Translations under genes and position numbers: made by a program
NCBI GenBank assembly: GCA_020725865.1
Contig: DYEC01000024.1
Location: 1 to 64,000 of the forward strand
DNA: 64,000 bases
Direction of reading: 5' to 3'
Source of the DNA: Anaerolinea sp.
GTDB lineage: Bacteria; Chloroflexota; Anaerolineae; Anaerolineales; Anaerolineaceae
Shown here: positions 43,866 through 52,469 of the stretch, piece by piece
Numbering within the stretch: position 1 is the stretch's first letter
How the letters are laid out: each line of letters begins with the position of its first letter
Notes under the pieces: generated by a model
Databases searched by the model: none
What the model saw: only the letters and a program-made list of their open reading frames with translations
Told to the model about the DNA's origin: nothing

Positions 43866-44969
43866 ATGGCAAAAATCAGCGTTCAACATGTTTCTAAGAC
43901 ATATAAAGGCGGTGAGGTTCAGGCGCTGAAGGATGTTAGTTTTGAGTGTGAGGATGGCAAGTTTTTCTGTTTGCTCGGACCTGCCGGCGCAGGAAAGACT
44001 ACCACGATTAAGCTCATTGCCGGCATTGAAGCGATTGATAAGGGGCAGATTTTTATGGATGAACAGGATATCACGGATCTGTTGCCCAAAGACCGCGATG
44101 TTGCAGTGGCATTTGAAACATACGCGCTTTATCCACAGCGGACTGTTCGTGAAAATCTGGCATTTCCATTACGGGCGCCTATGCGTAAAGGCGGGATGAG
44201 CGAGCAACAAATTCAGCAACGGGTGGTAGAGATTGCCAAATTGCTGGGTATAGAGGAACTGCTGGAGCGGTTGCCTCGCCAGCTTTCCGGCGGTCAACGT
44301 CAACGCGTTGCGCTGGGGCGTGCACTGGTGCGCAAGCCCAAAGCGTATTTGCTGGATGAGCCAATTGCTCACCTGGATGCCAAGCTGCGCCATCGTATGC
44401 GCGGCGAGCTGAGACGCATTCAGCTTGAGCTGGGTATTACCACCATCTATACCACACCTGACCAATTGGAAGCCCTTTCGCTGGCGGATTATATGGCAGT
44501 CCTGAATAATGGGGTGATTGAACAGGTCGGTACGCCGGCAGAAATTTATAATCATCCGATTAATCTCTTCGTTGCCCGGTTTGTTGGCGACCCGCCGATG
44601 AATACCCTGCAAGCTAAATTGGACGGAAGTGACCTGGTTCTGTTTGGGCTGGCAAAATTGCCTGTTTCTGCAGAGCTGAAAACCCGATTGGCAAATGCAT
44701 TGGCTGGGGATGGAGTGGTTGTTGGTGTTCGCCCGAAAGACTTGGATATTGTTACGCCCGATAGCAGTGAAGCCCTGTTCAAAGGTGAGGTCAAAAATGT
44801 TCAGGTATTGGGTGAGACCTCTATTATTACTGTGGTCATCAATGCGCATGAGCTGCGTGCCAAACTCAATACGCAGATGGCGCCAGGGCGCGGCGAGCGT
44901 GTGGGCTTGAAATTCACACTGGATGACTGTCATTTCTTTGATGCACACACCGAACAGCGGTTATTTTAG
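43866..44969 (+). CDS. MalK/UgpC-like ABC ATPase, second subunit with H-loop proline
   Basis: A 367-residue ATPase. The Walker A GPAGAGKT (38-45), signature LSGGQRQRVALGRA (from 140) and LLDEPIAHLDAK are intact. The H-loop histidine is replaced by Pro198 (TTPDQLEA), and the Q-loop residue is Glu84. Loss of the H-loop His normally cripples ATP hydrolysis, so one composite site of a heterodimer with the upstream ATPase would be impaired. ATG 43866 is preceded by AGAGG. Confidence 0.92.
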   Translation: MAKISVQHVSKTYKGGEVQALKDVSFECEDGKFFCLLGPAGAGKTTTIKLIAGIEAIDKGQIFMDEQDITDLLPKDRDVAVAFETYALYPQRTVRENLAFPLRAPMRKGGMSEQQIQQRVVEIAKLLGIEELLERLPRQLSGGQRQRVALGRALVRKPKAYLLDEPIAHLDAKLRHRMRGELRRIQLELGITTIYTTPDQLEALSLADYMAVLNNGVIEQVGTPAEIYNHPINLFVARFVGDPPMNTLQAKLDGSDLVLFGLAKLPVSAELKTRLANALAGDGVVVGVRPKDLDIVTPDSSEALFKGEVKNVQVLGETSIITVVINAHELRAKLNTQMAPGRGERVGLKFTLDDCHFFDAHTEQRLF

Positions 44970-45014
44970 ATGGGTTGATCGCTTAATTGGTTTGGGAGAA
45001 AAGGAGCAAAACGT

Positions 45015-45884
45015 ATGAGAAGCAGACGTTATATCTGGTGGTGGGTCCTTCCATCGGCGATCCTGTTTTTGGGAATTATCCTGATCCCTTTCATCACCGC
45101 ACTGACCTATAGCTTCCGCTCGTTGAGTTTTACTACCTCAACTGCCACCGGTCAGTATATTGGCGTTGAGAACTATCGGCGGCTGGTGTTTGATCAAGAT
45201 TTTTATAACAGCTTTAAGGTGACTTTCCTGTACATGGTGCCGGCAATTATTTTGCAGGGTTTGCTGGGGCTGGGGATGGCGCTGCTAATTGCTGGGGCGG
45301 TTCGGCGAGCGCGCATCCTGATTCCGATCATGCTCTTACCCACCTTGCTGACGCCGGTGGTGATTGGTTTGATTGGGGTCTTAACGCTTAACCCGGATTT
45401 TGGCGTCATCGGTCAGTTCTTAAACCGACTGGGGCTTGTGCAGGGTGCAGTGTTAGGGAATAGCGATACTGCTTTGCTGGCAATTATTGCTGTGGATACC
45501 TATCAATGGACGCCTTTTGTGGCGGTCATTTTGACTGCCGGGTTGTTGGCGCTTCCCAAAGAGCCGTATGAAGCTGCTCAAGTGGATGGGGCCAACCGCA
45601 TTCAAACGTTTTTCCGGGTGACCATGCCGCTACTCTGGCAGTATTTTGTAGTCGCCATTCTAATCCGGGTGATTGATGCGTTCCGCATTTTCGATATCAT
45701 CTGGGTCATGACACGTGGCGGCCCGGGCACGGCAACCGAGGCGGTGGCGGTCTATGCTTATCGTCACACCTTCCGCTACTGGGATCTGGGGTACGGCTCG
45801 GCATTGATCATGGTGATCTTTGTCTTTATCTCGATCCTGGTTGAGTATTTGTATAAAGCATTGCAAAAGTGGCAAACCGCCTGA
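45015..45884 (+). CDS. ABC sugar/polyol permease, MalF/UgpA type
   Basis: A 289-residue inner-membrane permease with about six helices. The EAA-loop, EAAQVDGANRIQTFFRVTMP, contacts the ATPase, and the final part IWVMTRGGPGTATEAVAVYAYRHTF is typical of the UgpA/MalF group. AAGGAG precedes the start. It pairs with the next gene to form the channel. Confidence 0.93.
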   Translation: MRSRRYIWWWVLPSAILFLGIILIPFITALTYSFRSLSFTTSTATGQYIGVENYRRLVFDQDFYNSFKVTFLYMVPAIILQGLLGLGMALLIAGAVRRARILIPIMLLPTLLTPVVIGLIGVLTLNPDFGVIGQFLNRLGLVQGAVLGNSDTALLAIIAVDTYQWTPFVAVILTAGLLALPKEPYEAAQVDGANRIQTFFRVTMPLLWQYFVVAILIRVIDAFRIFDIIWVMTRGGPGTATEAVAVYAYRHTFRYWDLGYGSALIMVIFVFISILVEYLYKALQKWQTA

Positions 45885-45904
45885 ACCGAGAAAGGAGCAA
45901 TAAA

Positions 45905-46777
45905 ATGGCAAACAATCTGAACATTACTTCTGCCGCCCGCAAGCAAGCCTCTGCTCATTCCCGGCGCTTGTTAACCTGGATTTCTTATTTGTTGACCGGG
46001 TTGCTGGTGGTGATTTTCCTTTTTCCCTGGTTATGGGTGTTTAGCCTGGGGTTTAAGACCCGGGCAGAAATCATGAGCCCCAATATCGTGTGGATTTGGA
46101 CACCAACCTTGAATAATTTCATTGAAGTTCTCTTTGTCAAGGGGTATTGGCGGTTGATTATCAATTCGCTGATTGTAGCGGTTTCAGCAGTAACATTGTG
46201 TATTGTGATTGGTGTTCCAACCGCCTACGCTTTTTCGCGCTTTCCAATACCGGGAAAAGAAAGCTGGTTTTACATGATTCTAACCTTCCGCATGGCACCC
46301 GCGGTTGTGTTGGCTTTACCGTTGTATGTCATCTTTGCAAGGATCAAACTGCTGGGTACCTATGGAGCACCGATTCTAGCGCATTGTACGTTCACTTTGC
46401 CTTTTGTCATCTGGCTGATGAGAAGTTTCTTTGATGACATTCCAAAGGAAATAGATGCTGCGGCGATGACAGATGGTTATTCCCGCGCGGAGGCGTTTTT
46501 CTATGCTGTTTTGCCGCTGGTCAAATCGGGCATTGTGGCGGTGGCGCTTTTCTCGATTATCTTCTCATGGAATGAGTTTCTTTATGGTCTGATCCTGACC
46601 AGTGATGCCACTCGCCCAGTAGCTTCGCAAATCCCGTCATTGATCCGTCCACATGGCACGCTTTGGGGTGAGGTATGCGCTCTGGCAACGACTGCATCGT
46701 TGCCGGTGGCAATCCTGATCTTTGCCCTGCAGCGCCAGCTTGTGCGCGGGCTGTCCTTCGGGGCTGTCAAAGGTTAA
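45905..46777 (+). CDS. ABC sugar/polyol permease, MalG/UgpE type
   Basis: A 290-residue permease with about six helices. The EAA-loop is EIDAAAMTDGYSRAEAFFYAVLPLVKSG, and NSLIVAVSAVTLCIVIGVPTAYAFSRF is the common second-helix region of MalG/UgpE/GlpQ-like subunits. GAAAGGAGC precedes the ATG at 45905; an upstream reading overlapping the previous gene is rejected. The downstream enzyme gene starts after only 16 nt. Confidence 0.93.
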   Translation: MANNLNITSAARKQASAHSRRLLTWISYLLTGLLVVIFLFPWLWVFSLGFKTRAEIMSPNIVWIWTPTLNNFIEVLFVKGYWRLIINSLIVAVSAVTLCIVIGVPTAYAFSRFPIPGKESWFYMILTFRMAPAVVLALPLYVIFARIKLLGTYGAPILAHCTFTLPFVIWLMRSFFDDIPKEIDAAAMTDGYSRAEAFFYAVLPLVKSGIVAVALFSIIFSWNEFLYGLILTSDATRPVASQIPSLIRPHGTLWGEVCALATTASLPVAILIFALQRQLVRGLSFGAVKG

Positions 46778-46793
46778 GACAAGGAGCTTTGAA

Positions 46794-47498
46794 ATGAAAC
46801 CAGAACTGATTGTGATGCTCACTCATCAGGACACCACGGTCAAAAATGCATATCAATTGTTTGAACAGACTAAGGATATTCCCATTAAACATTGGGGCTT
46901 TAAGGATGTTGGACTGCCTCCAGAAGAAATGAAGCGCCTGGTTCGTTTTATGAAGGACGCTGGTAAGGTAACTTTTCTAGAAGTAGTCAGCCTCTCGGAA
47001 GAGGAAGGGCTAAGGGGCGCCAAGCTGGCGGTGGATGCTGGCTTTGATATTCTCATGGGTACGGTGTACTTTGAGTCCATTCATGCTTTTTTGAAAGATA
47101 AACCCATTCATTACTATCCATTTCCGGGTCACGTTTATGGTCACCCGTCTATTTTGGATGGAACGATTGAGGAAATCGTTGCTCATGCTCGCTACCTAGA
47201 AGCACAGGGAGTACAGGGAATGGACTTGCTGGCTTATCGTTATGTGGGTGATGCGCGTCAGTTGCTGAAGGAAGTGGTCAAGGCGACGCAGGTGCCAATT
47301 GTTTCAGCAGGCAGTGTGGCTTCTTATCAGCGGATTGCTGAAATCTGGGAAGCCGGTGCCTGGGGGTTTACGATTGGTGGCGCATTTTTTGAGGCGAAGT
47401 TTGTGCCTGGCGGTACATTCACCGAGAATGTGCAGGCAGTGTATGAGTGGCTTTCCAAAACGGAGGAGTCTGAGCTCAATCAGTATCTTTCAGGCTGA
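46794..47498 (+). CDS. Unassigned TIM-barrel protein, phosphate-binding type
   Basis: A 234-residue soluble protein with eight alternating strands and helices. Near the end VPIVSAGSVASYQRIAEI and GFTIGGAFF place small-residue loops where HisA/HisF, aldolase and related barrels bind a phosphate. Strand ends carry KHWGFKD, FLEVVSLSEEE and DILMGTVYFES, giving lysine, glutamate and aspartate as candidate catalytic residues. I cannot assign a family; an aldolase, epimerase or isomerase acting on the kinase product is plausible. AAGGAG precedes the ATG at 46794. Confidence 0.65.
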   Translation: MKPELIVMLTHQDTTVKNAYQLFEQTKDIPIKHWGFKDVGLPPEEMKRLVRFMKDAGKVTFLEVVSLSEEEGLRGAKLAVDAGFDILMGTVYFESIHAFLKDKPIHYYPFPGHVYGHPSILDGTIEEIVAHARYLEAQGVQGMDLLAYRYVGDARQLLKEVVKATQVPIVSAGSVASYQRIAEIWEAGAWGFTIGGAFFEAKFVPGGTFTENVQAVYEWLSKTEESELNQYLSG

Positions 47499-47524
47499 TT
47501 ACAATACGTCAGGAAAAACAAAAG

Positions 47525-49054
47525 ATGGGTTATGTAATTGGTTGTGACATTGGTTCACAGGCCGTTAAGGCAATCTTGCTATCTGACAGGGGTGAGCTTC
47601 TGGGGGAGGCTGGTAGTTCCTACCCAATTGATTATCCCTTTCCAGCATGGGCGGAGCAGGATGCTCGTTACTGGGAAACAGCGGTTGTACAGGCTGTAAA
47701 TGCGCTTTTAAAGCAGTGTAGTGTGGATAAAGATGATGTCGTTGCTATTGGGCTGGATGCACAGGTGGATGGGATTGTCGCCGTAGATGCTTCCGGCCAG
47801 CCTCTACATCCGGCGATCATTTGGATGGACCGCCGGGCTGTGCAGGAGACGGAAGCAATTGCCAGGATGTTCGACTCGCGCCGCATTTTCGACATCACCG
47901 GCTTAAACCTGGATGCTTATCACGTTGCCCCAAAGATTCGCTGGCTGGCTGAAAATAAGCCTCAAGTCTTTGAGCAGGCGCGGTATTTTCTAATGCCCGG
48001 CAGTTATGTTGCCTTCTGGTTGACCGGCGAGCTGGGTGTAGATTACTCCAATGCTTCTTCGATGCTCTTGATGGACATCCGCAGGCGTGAATGGTCTTCG
48101 GAACTATGTGAGATGTTTCAAGTACCGCAAGACCGTTTGCCACCAATTTATCCCGCCAATCATGTACTGGGAACATTGCGCCCTGCGCTGGCAGAGAGAA
48201 TGGGATTATTGCCTGCTACCTGGGTTGTGCTGGGGTGTGGAGATGAACATGCTGCTTCGCTGGGGGCTGGGGTGATTCGCTCTGGTATGGTTTGCGATAT
48301 TGCCGGCACGGCTGAACCGGTTTGTGCTGCTGCTACTGAGCCTTTTTTTGATGAGAGTGGCCTTGTGGAAACACATTGTCACTCGCATCCGGACTTCTGG
48401 TTGCTGGAAAATCCAGGTTTTGTTTCCGGCGGTAATTACCGTTGGTTTCGCGATCACTTTGCCATAGAAGAAGTGAAACGAGCGGCTGAATTGGGGCTGG
48501 ATGCATACGATTTGCTCAATGAAATGGCAGCCTCGGTGCCGGCTGGCAGCGAAGGGTTGCTCCTATTGCCCTGTCTGATGGGAGCAGTAACGCCAACCTG
48601 GAATGCCCATGCACGCGGCACTTTTTTGGGGTTCACGTTGACCCACCGCCGCGCTCATTTTGTACGCGCTGTTTTGGAAGCTTCGGCATTTGCGTTGCGG
48701 GATATTACCGACCGGATGCAGGAGGTTGGACTGATCTTGAATGAAATTCGTGCGGTGGGCGGCGGGGCGCGCAGCGCGCTTTGGCGTCAGATCAAGGCAG
48801 ATGTCACTGGTTTGCCGGTCAGTCTGTTGAACACGGTGGAAACAACTGCATTAGGAGCGGCACTGCTGGCTTTGCACGGGGCAGGGCTGGCAGCCACTTT
48901 AGATGAAGCTGTGGAGATGACGGTTAAAGTGGTTGAAACTCGTGAACCTGATCCACTCACTCACACTCAATACAATGAGTATTACCAGATTTACCGGGAT
49001 GCATATTTTGCTTTGCTGCCGGTGTTTGAAAAGGCAGCCAGGATTTCACAATGA
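47525..49054 (+). CDS. FGGY-family carbohydrate kinase, xylulokinase-like
   Basis: A 509-residue two-domain kinase. The N-terminal domain starts GCDIGSQAVKAILL and has the WAEQDARYWE and IIWMDRRA substrate region. The C-terminal domain has AVGGGARSALWRQIKADVTG and TTALGAALLA for ATP. The FGGY family phosphorylates ketoses and polyols such as xylulose, glycerol, ribulose and erythritol; this one is nearest the xylulokinase pattern by eye. It overlaps the phosphatase gene by ATGA (49051-49054). Confidence 0.9.
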   Translation: MGYVIGCDIGSQAVKAILLSDRGELLGEAGSSYPIDYPFPAWAEQDARYWETAVVQAVNALLKQCSVDKDDVVAIGLDAQVDGIVAVDASGQPLHPAIIWMDRRAVQETEAIARMFDSRRIFDITGLNLDAYHVAPKIRWLAENKPQVFEQARYFLMPGSYVAFWLTGELGVDYSNASSMLLMDIRRREWSSELCEMFQVPQDRLPPIYPANHVLGTLRPALAERMGLLPATWVVLGCGDEHAASLGAGVIRSGMVCDIAGTAEPVCAAATEPFFDESGLVETHCHSHPDFWLLENPGFVSGGNYRWFRDHFAIEEVKRAAELGLDAYDLLNEMAASVPAGSEGLLLLPCLMGAVTPTWNAHARGTFLGFTLTHRRAHFVRAVLEASAFALRDITDRMQEVGLILNEIRAVGGGARSALWRQIKADVTGLPVSLLNTVETTALGAALLALHGAGLAATLDEAVEMTVKVVETREPDPLTHTQYNEYYQIYRDAYFALLPVFEKAARISQ

Positions 49055-49860
49055 CCGATGCGCTGGCTTCTGTGACTTGCTTTCTGCTGGATATGGACGG
49101 CACGTTTTATCTTGGCAACCGCCTGATTGACGGTGCTCTAAAGTTTATTGAGGTGCTGAGACAACAGAAAAAGCAGTTTCTATTTCTTACCAACAATTCC
49201 TCGAAACACAGCCGCATGTATGCCGAAAAGATCACAGCACTTGGGTTGCCGATCAGCGCTGAGCAGGTTTTCACATCTGGTGAAGCCACTGCGTTGTACC
49301 TCAAGCGCGAATATCCCGATGCTCGTTTGTTTGTGGTTGGTACGCCAGCCCTAGAGGATGAATTTCGTCAACATGGGTTAACCCTTGTGCAGCACAATGC
49401 TGACGTGGTGGTGCTGGGGTTCGACACAACGCTGACCTATCAGAAATTATGGGCATTGTGTGATTACGTTCGTGCCGGCGTGCCCTATATTGCCACTCAT
49501 CCGGATTACAATTGTCCGACCGAGACCGGTTTTATGCCGGATATTGGCGCAATGATCGCTTTCGTCAAAGCTTCAACCAACCGCGAGCCGGATGTTGTCA
49601 TTGGGAAACCGAACCGGTATATTATCGAAGAGTTGGCTGGCAAGCTTCATGTGCCTCTGAACCGGTTAGCTATGATCGGTGACCGTCTTTACACGGATAT
49701 TGCGTTGGGAAAAACGGCCGGCATTATTACTGTGCTGGTTCTAAGCGGTGAAACAAAGCTGGAAGATTTGGAAACATCGCCCTACCAGCCCACCTATGTT
49801 TTCAACCATCTTGGTGATGTGGCTGATTATCTGTTGAAGCTGGAAGAAGAGCGTTTTTGA
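49051..49860 (+). CDS. HAD-IIA phosphatase, NagD/AraL-like
   Basis: A 269-residue phosphatase. The catalytic motif is LLDMDGTFYLGN (nucleophile Asp in DxDGT), then FLTNNSSKHS, the C2 cap, and the C-terminal KPNRYIIEEL and MIGDRLYTDIALGK magnesium motif. NagD/AraL/phosphoglycolate-phosphatase-like members dephosphorylate small sugar and triose phosphates with broad specificity. Translational coupling to the kinase and closeness to the AraM-type gene match the AraL-AraM pair of the Bacillus arabinose operon. Confidence 0.92.
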   Translation: MTDALASVTCFLLDMDGTFYLGNRLIDGALKFIEVLRQQKKQFLFLTNNSSKHSRMYAEKITALGLPISAEQVFTSGEATALYLKREYPDARLFVVGTPALEDEFRQHGLTLVQHNADVVVLGFDTTLTYQKLWALCDYVRAGVPYIATHPDYNCPTETGFMPDIGAMIAFVKASTNREPDVVIGKPNRYIIEELAGKLHVPLNRLAMIGDRLYTDIALGKTAGIITVLVLSGETKLEDLETSPYQPTYVFNHLGDVADYLLKLEEERF

Positions 49861-49881
49861 AACAATGGTTTGGAGGTATTC

Positions 49882-51321
49882 ATGAGTCAATTGCCCTACG
49901 ACCCTGCCGAGAACGAGGTGTTCTGGGAGAGAATCCGTCAGTTGCCCGGTTTTCCTAAAGAGGACGCCATCCCGCTGCGTCAGATGATTTTTGAGCCGGG
50001 AGCAATTTTTCGCTTGCCTGAAATCCTTCGCTCTGCTGAGGTGCGTTTTTCTATACCTGTTCTAGCCGTCATGGACGCGACCCCGATGCGGCGTGGCGAT
50101 GACAGCCTGAAGCCGCTGGTTATCCGCGTCTTGCGTCAGGCAGGCTGGGAAGTGGAACCCTTTGTATTGGAAGCAGATGCAACCGGTCAGGTACATACGG
50201 ATATGCCGCACATTGAGGCGGTCAAAGCGCGCTTGTCTCCTGAGAAAGCGGTTGTTTCCATCGGGTCTGGGGTGGTGACCGACATCACCAAACATGCCTG
50301 CTACCTTTTTGAGATGGAAACAAAGCATCCTATCCGGTTTATTGTTTACCAGACCGCGAACAGCGTCAGTGCCTACACCTCTAATTTGGCACCGGTGTTT
50401 ATTGAGGGAGTGAAACGAACCCTGCCCTCGCGCTACCCGGATGCACTGGTTTGCGATCTGGAAACACTGCGCGATGCACCACTGGATATGACGATTGCCG
50501 GTGTTGGCGATTTGCTGGCTGCCTTTGTTGCACTGGCAGACTGGTACTTAGCGGATCAACTGGGGTTTGTGGACAATTACAGCCCATTGGCAGAATTGCT
50601 GATGGGACCACTAGATGAATTATTGCTTGAACAGGCAGAAGCCATCCGTAATGGTTCTTTAGAGGCGATGGCACTTTTGGCAAAATTGATTTCCCTGGGC
50701 GGACTGGTAATGTCACTCTACCATGATACCACGCCGCTTTCGGGGTACGAACATGTGATGTCCCATGTACTGGATTTGCAAAGTGAGCTGACGGGACGTC
50801 CATTTGCCCTGCATGGTACGCAGGTGGCGCTAACCTCCATCCTTGGCGCGGCGGCATATCAGCAATTCCTGGAACATTTTGAACCCGATGCGGTCGCGGT
50901 GAATGATTGCTTCCCGCCCCAGGATGCAATGCAACAAATGGTTTTCAGTACATTCCATGCAATTGACCCTTCGGATAAGGCAGGGCAGGAATGCTGGTCA
51001 GATTATCGCCTGAAGTTGCAGAAGTGGCATGATCGGCGTGGTAAATTTGAGGTATTCCTGAAGAACTGGTCGGCCATCAAGCCGGAACTGACATCCAGAA
51101 CCCGATCTCCCGATTATCTAAAGCGTATTTTTGCCGCTGTGGGTGGACCATGTAACTTTGCACAACTTGCCCCGCCAGCAGATGAAGAAACAGTCAGGTT
51201 TGCTTTTTTGAATGCGCCTTTGATCCGCAAGCGGATCACCCTTGGTGATTTGTTAATCTTCTTACGGTGGGATCGCGAGAAGCTCTGGCAGCGGGTCTGG
51301 CATTCGACGCAATCCTGTTAA
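49882..51321 (+). CDS. AraM/EgsA-like glycerol-1-phosphate dehydrogenase family protein
   Basis: A 479-residue iron/zinc-type dehydrogenase of the dehydroquinate-synthase-like fold. The NAD(P) site is GSGVVTD (128-134). Metal ligands are Asp210 (AGVGDLLAA), His291 (SGYEHVMSH) and His311 (ALHGTQV). AraM reversibly reduces dihydroxyacetone phosphate to sn-glycerol-1-phosphate. The protein is some 80 residues longer than Bacillus AraM because of a C-terminal extension. GGAGG lies 6 nt before the ATG at 49882. It closes the cluster. Confidence 0.87.
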   Translation: MSQLPYDPAENEVFWERIRQLPGFPKEDAIPLRQMIFEPGAIFRLPEILRSAEVRFSIPVLAVMDATPMRRGDDSLKPLVIRVLRQAGWEVEPFVLEADATGQVHTDMPHIEAVKARLSPEKAVVSIGSGVVTDITKHACYLFEMETKHPIRFIVYQTANSVSAYTSNLAPVFIEGVKRTLPSRYPDALVCDLETLRDAPLDMTIAGVGDLLAAFVALADWYLADQLGFVDNYSPLAELLMGPLDELLLEQAEAIRNGSLEAMALLAKLISLGGLVMSLYHDTTPLSGYEHVMSHVLDLQSELTGRPFALHGTQVALTSILGAAAYQQFLEHFEPDAVAVNDCFPPQDAMQQMVFSTFHAIDPSDKAGQECWSDYRLKLQKWHDRRGKFEVFLKNWSAIKPELTSRTRSPDYLKRIFAAVGGPCNFAQLAPPADEETVRFAFLNAPLIRKRITLGDLLIFLRWDREKLWQRVWHSTQSC

Positions 51322-51371
51322 TTGGTTAAAAACCGCGACAAACATCACCTTATAAAGGTTATCCTTTATCC

Positions 51372-51400
51372 TTGACAGACGCTTTTGCAATGACTATACT
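51372..51400 (+). promoter_or_regulatory. Sigma-70 promoter of the riboflavin-transport operon
   Basis: Consensus TTGACA (51372-51377), exactly 17 nt, TATACT (51395-51400), about 20 nt before the riboswitch. Confidence 0.85.
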
Positions 51401-51421
51401 CATGCTTGAAAATTAAATATG

Positions 51422-51549
51422 CTCCTTCGGGGCAGGGTGCGGAAGATGAGCTTCCAATTCCCGATCGGTGGTAAAAACCCACGAGCGTGTCAGGCGCAGG
51501 ACCCGGTGAAACTCCGGGGTCGACGGTATAGTCCGGATGAAAGAAGGAG
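51422..51549 (+). ncRNA. FMN riboswitch (RFN element)
   Basis: The closing stem P1 is CTCCTTC (51422-51428) with GAAGGAG (51543-51549). Conserved RFN blocks follow in order: GGGGCAGGGTG, AATTCCCGATCGGTGGT, CCCACGAGC, GGTGAAACTCC, GGTCGACGGTATAGTCCGGATG. Between GGGTG and AATTCCC there is an extra about 16-nt hairpin (GGAAG...CTTCC) lengthening P2. Binding of FMN would favour the downstream terminator and switch off riboflavin import. Confidence 0.96.
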
Positions 51550-51587
51550 AAAGTTGTACTGACTGCTTTCAGTGCAGCCGCGCCCTA

Positions 51588-51623
51588 AACCCCGAAGCGA
51601 ATTGCCTGTCGGGGTTTTGTTTT
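51588..51623 (+). terminator. Terminator of the FMN riboswitch expression platform
   Basis: AACCCCGA (51588-51595) pairs with TCGGGGTT (51609-51616), followed by TTTTGTTTT. It ends 24 nt before ribX, so the switch acts by premature termination. Confidence 0.85.
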
Positions 51624-51647
51624 CCCGACACGTTTTAGGAAAGTCAT

Positions 51648-52469
51648 ATGAGCTTTGTAAAAGCGCGTCGTTTTGTTCAGCACTTTAGCCGCTGGTTGTT
51701 ACTATTCTCGATAGCGGTGGTTCTCTTATTCTGGCAACTGCTGGTTGTACTGGCGAAATTCCCCCCCTTTATTTTGCCACCTCCACTCATGGTTGTGGAA
51801 CGTTTCTGGCAGGCATTGCAGGATGGGAGTCTGGCGCGGCACACTTCGGTGACCCTTTTTGAGGTGCTGGTCGGATTGTTGGCAGGCAGTTTTCTGGCAA
51901 CAGTTTTGGGCTATTTTCTGGCACGGTTTCGCACGCTGGAGCAGTTGGTTGCGCCCTATCTAGTCGCCAGCCAGGCGGTGCCGGTGGTGGCGATCGCACC
52001 TTTGTTAGTGATCTGGTTTGGTCCGGGGATCTTTTCCAAGATTCTCATCTGTGCCTTGATCGTCTTTTTCCCGGTGTTGGTGAACACTGTTGTGGGGCTG
52101 CGCGCCGTGCCGGAAAACCTGCGTGATTTGATGCGCTCACTGCATGCCAGACCGCCCCAAATGTTGCGGTTCCTGGAAGCGCCGGCTGCTTTGCCGGTTT
52201 TTCTGGGAGGGCTCCGCATCGGGGCGACACTTTCTGTGATTGGTGCAGTGGTGGGTGAGTTTGTGGGCGCTGATCGAGGACTTGGTTTTCTAATTAACGT
52301 TGGGCGAGGTCAATATGATACTGCGCTGGTCTTTGTTGCAATACTTACCCTGATTATGATGGCATTGTCATTATATGGATTGGTATTGTGGGCGGAGCGG
52401 CGTACGCTCGCCTGGCAACGCCAGCCTGAAATGCTACGCACTACAGTTTCAGAAACGGAGAAACTATGA
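51648..52469 (+). CDS. ribX: Riboflavin ABC transporter permease
   Basis: A 273-residue NitT/TauT-type permease with about six helices. The loop FLEAPAALPVFLGGLRIGATLSVIG and VVGEFVGADRGLGFLINVGRGQ are the ThiX/SsuC-like marks. The FMN riboswitch immediately upstream assigns the substrate as riboflavin or a flavin precursor, matching the RibXY systems described in Chloroflexota. AGGAAAG precedes the ATG. It overlaps ribY by ATGA. Confidence 0.88.
   Translation: MSFVKARRFVQHFSRWLLLFSIAVVLLFWQLLVVLAKFPPFILPPPLMVVERFWQALQDGSLARHTSVTLFEVLVGLLAGSFLATVLGYFLARFRTLEQLVAPYLVASQAVPVVAIAPLLVIWFGPGIFSKILICALIVFFPVLVNTVVGLRAVPENLRDLMRSLHARPPQMLRFLEAPAALPVFLGGLRIGATLSVIGAVVGEFVGADRGLGFLINVGRGQYDTALVFVAILTLIMMALSLYGLVLWAERRTLAWQRQPEMLRTTVSETEKL

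Noticed and set aside
51341-51360. Short hairpin ACCTT-ATA-AAGGT after the dehydrogenase gene
   Set aside because: Only 5 bp with a 3-nt loop and no T-run; weak as a terminator.
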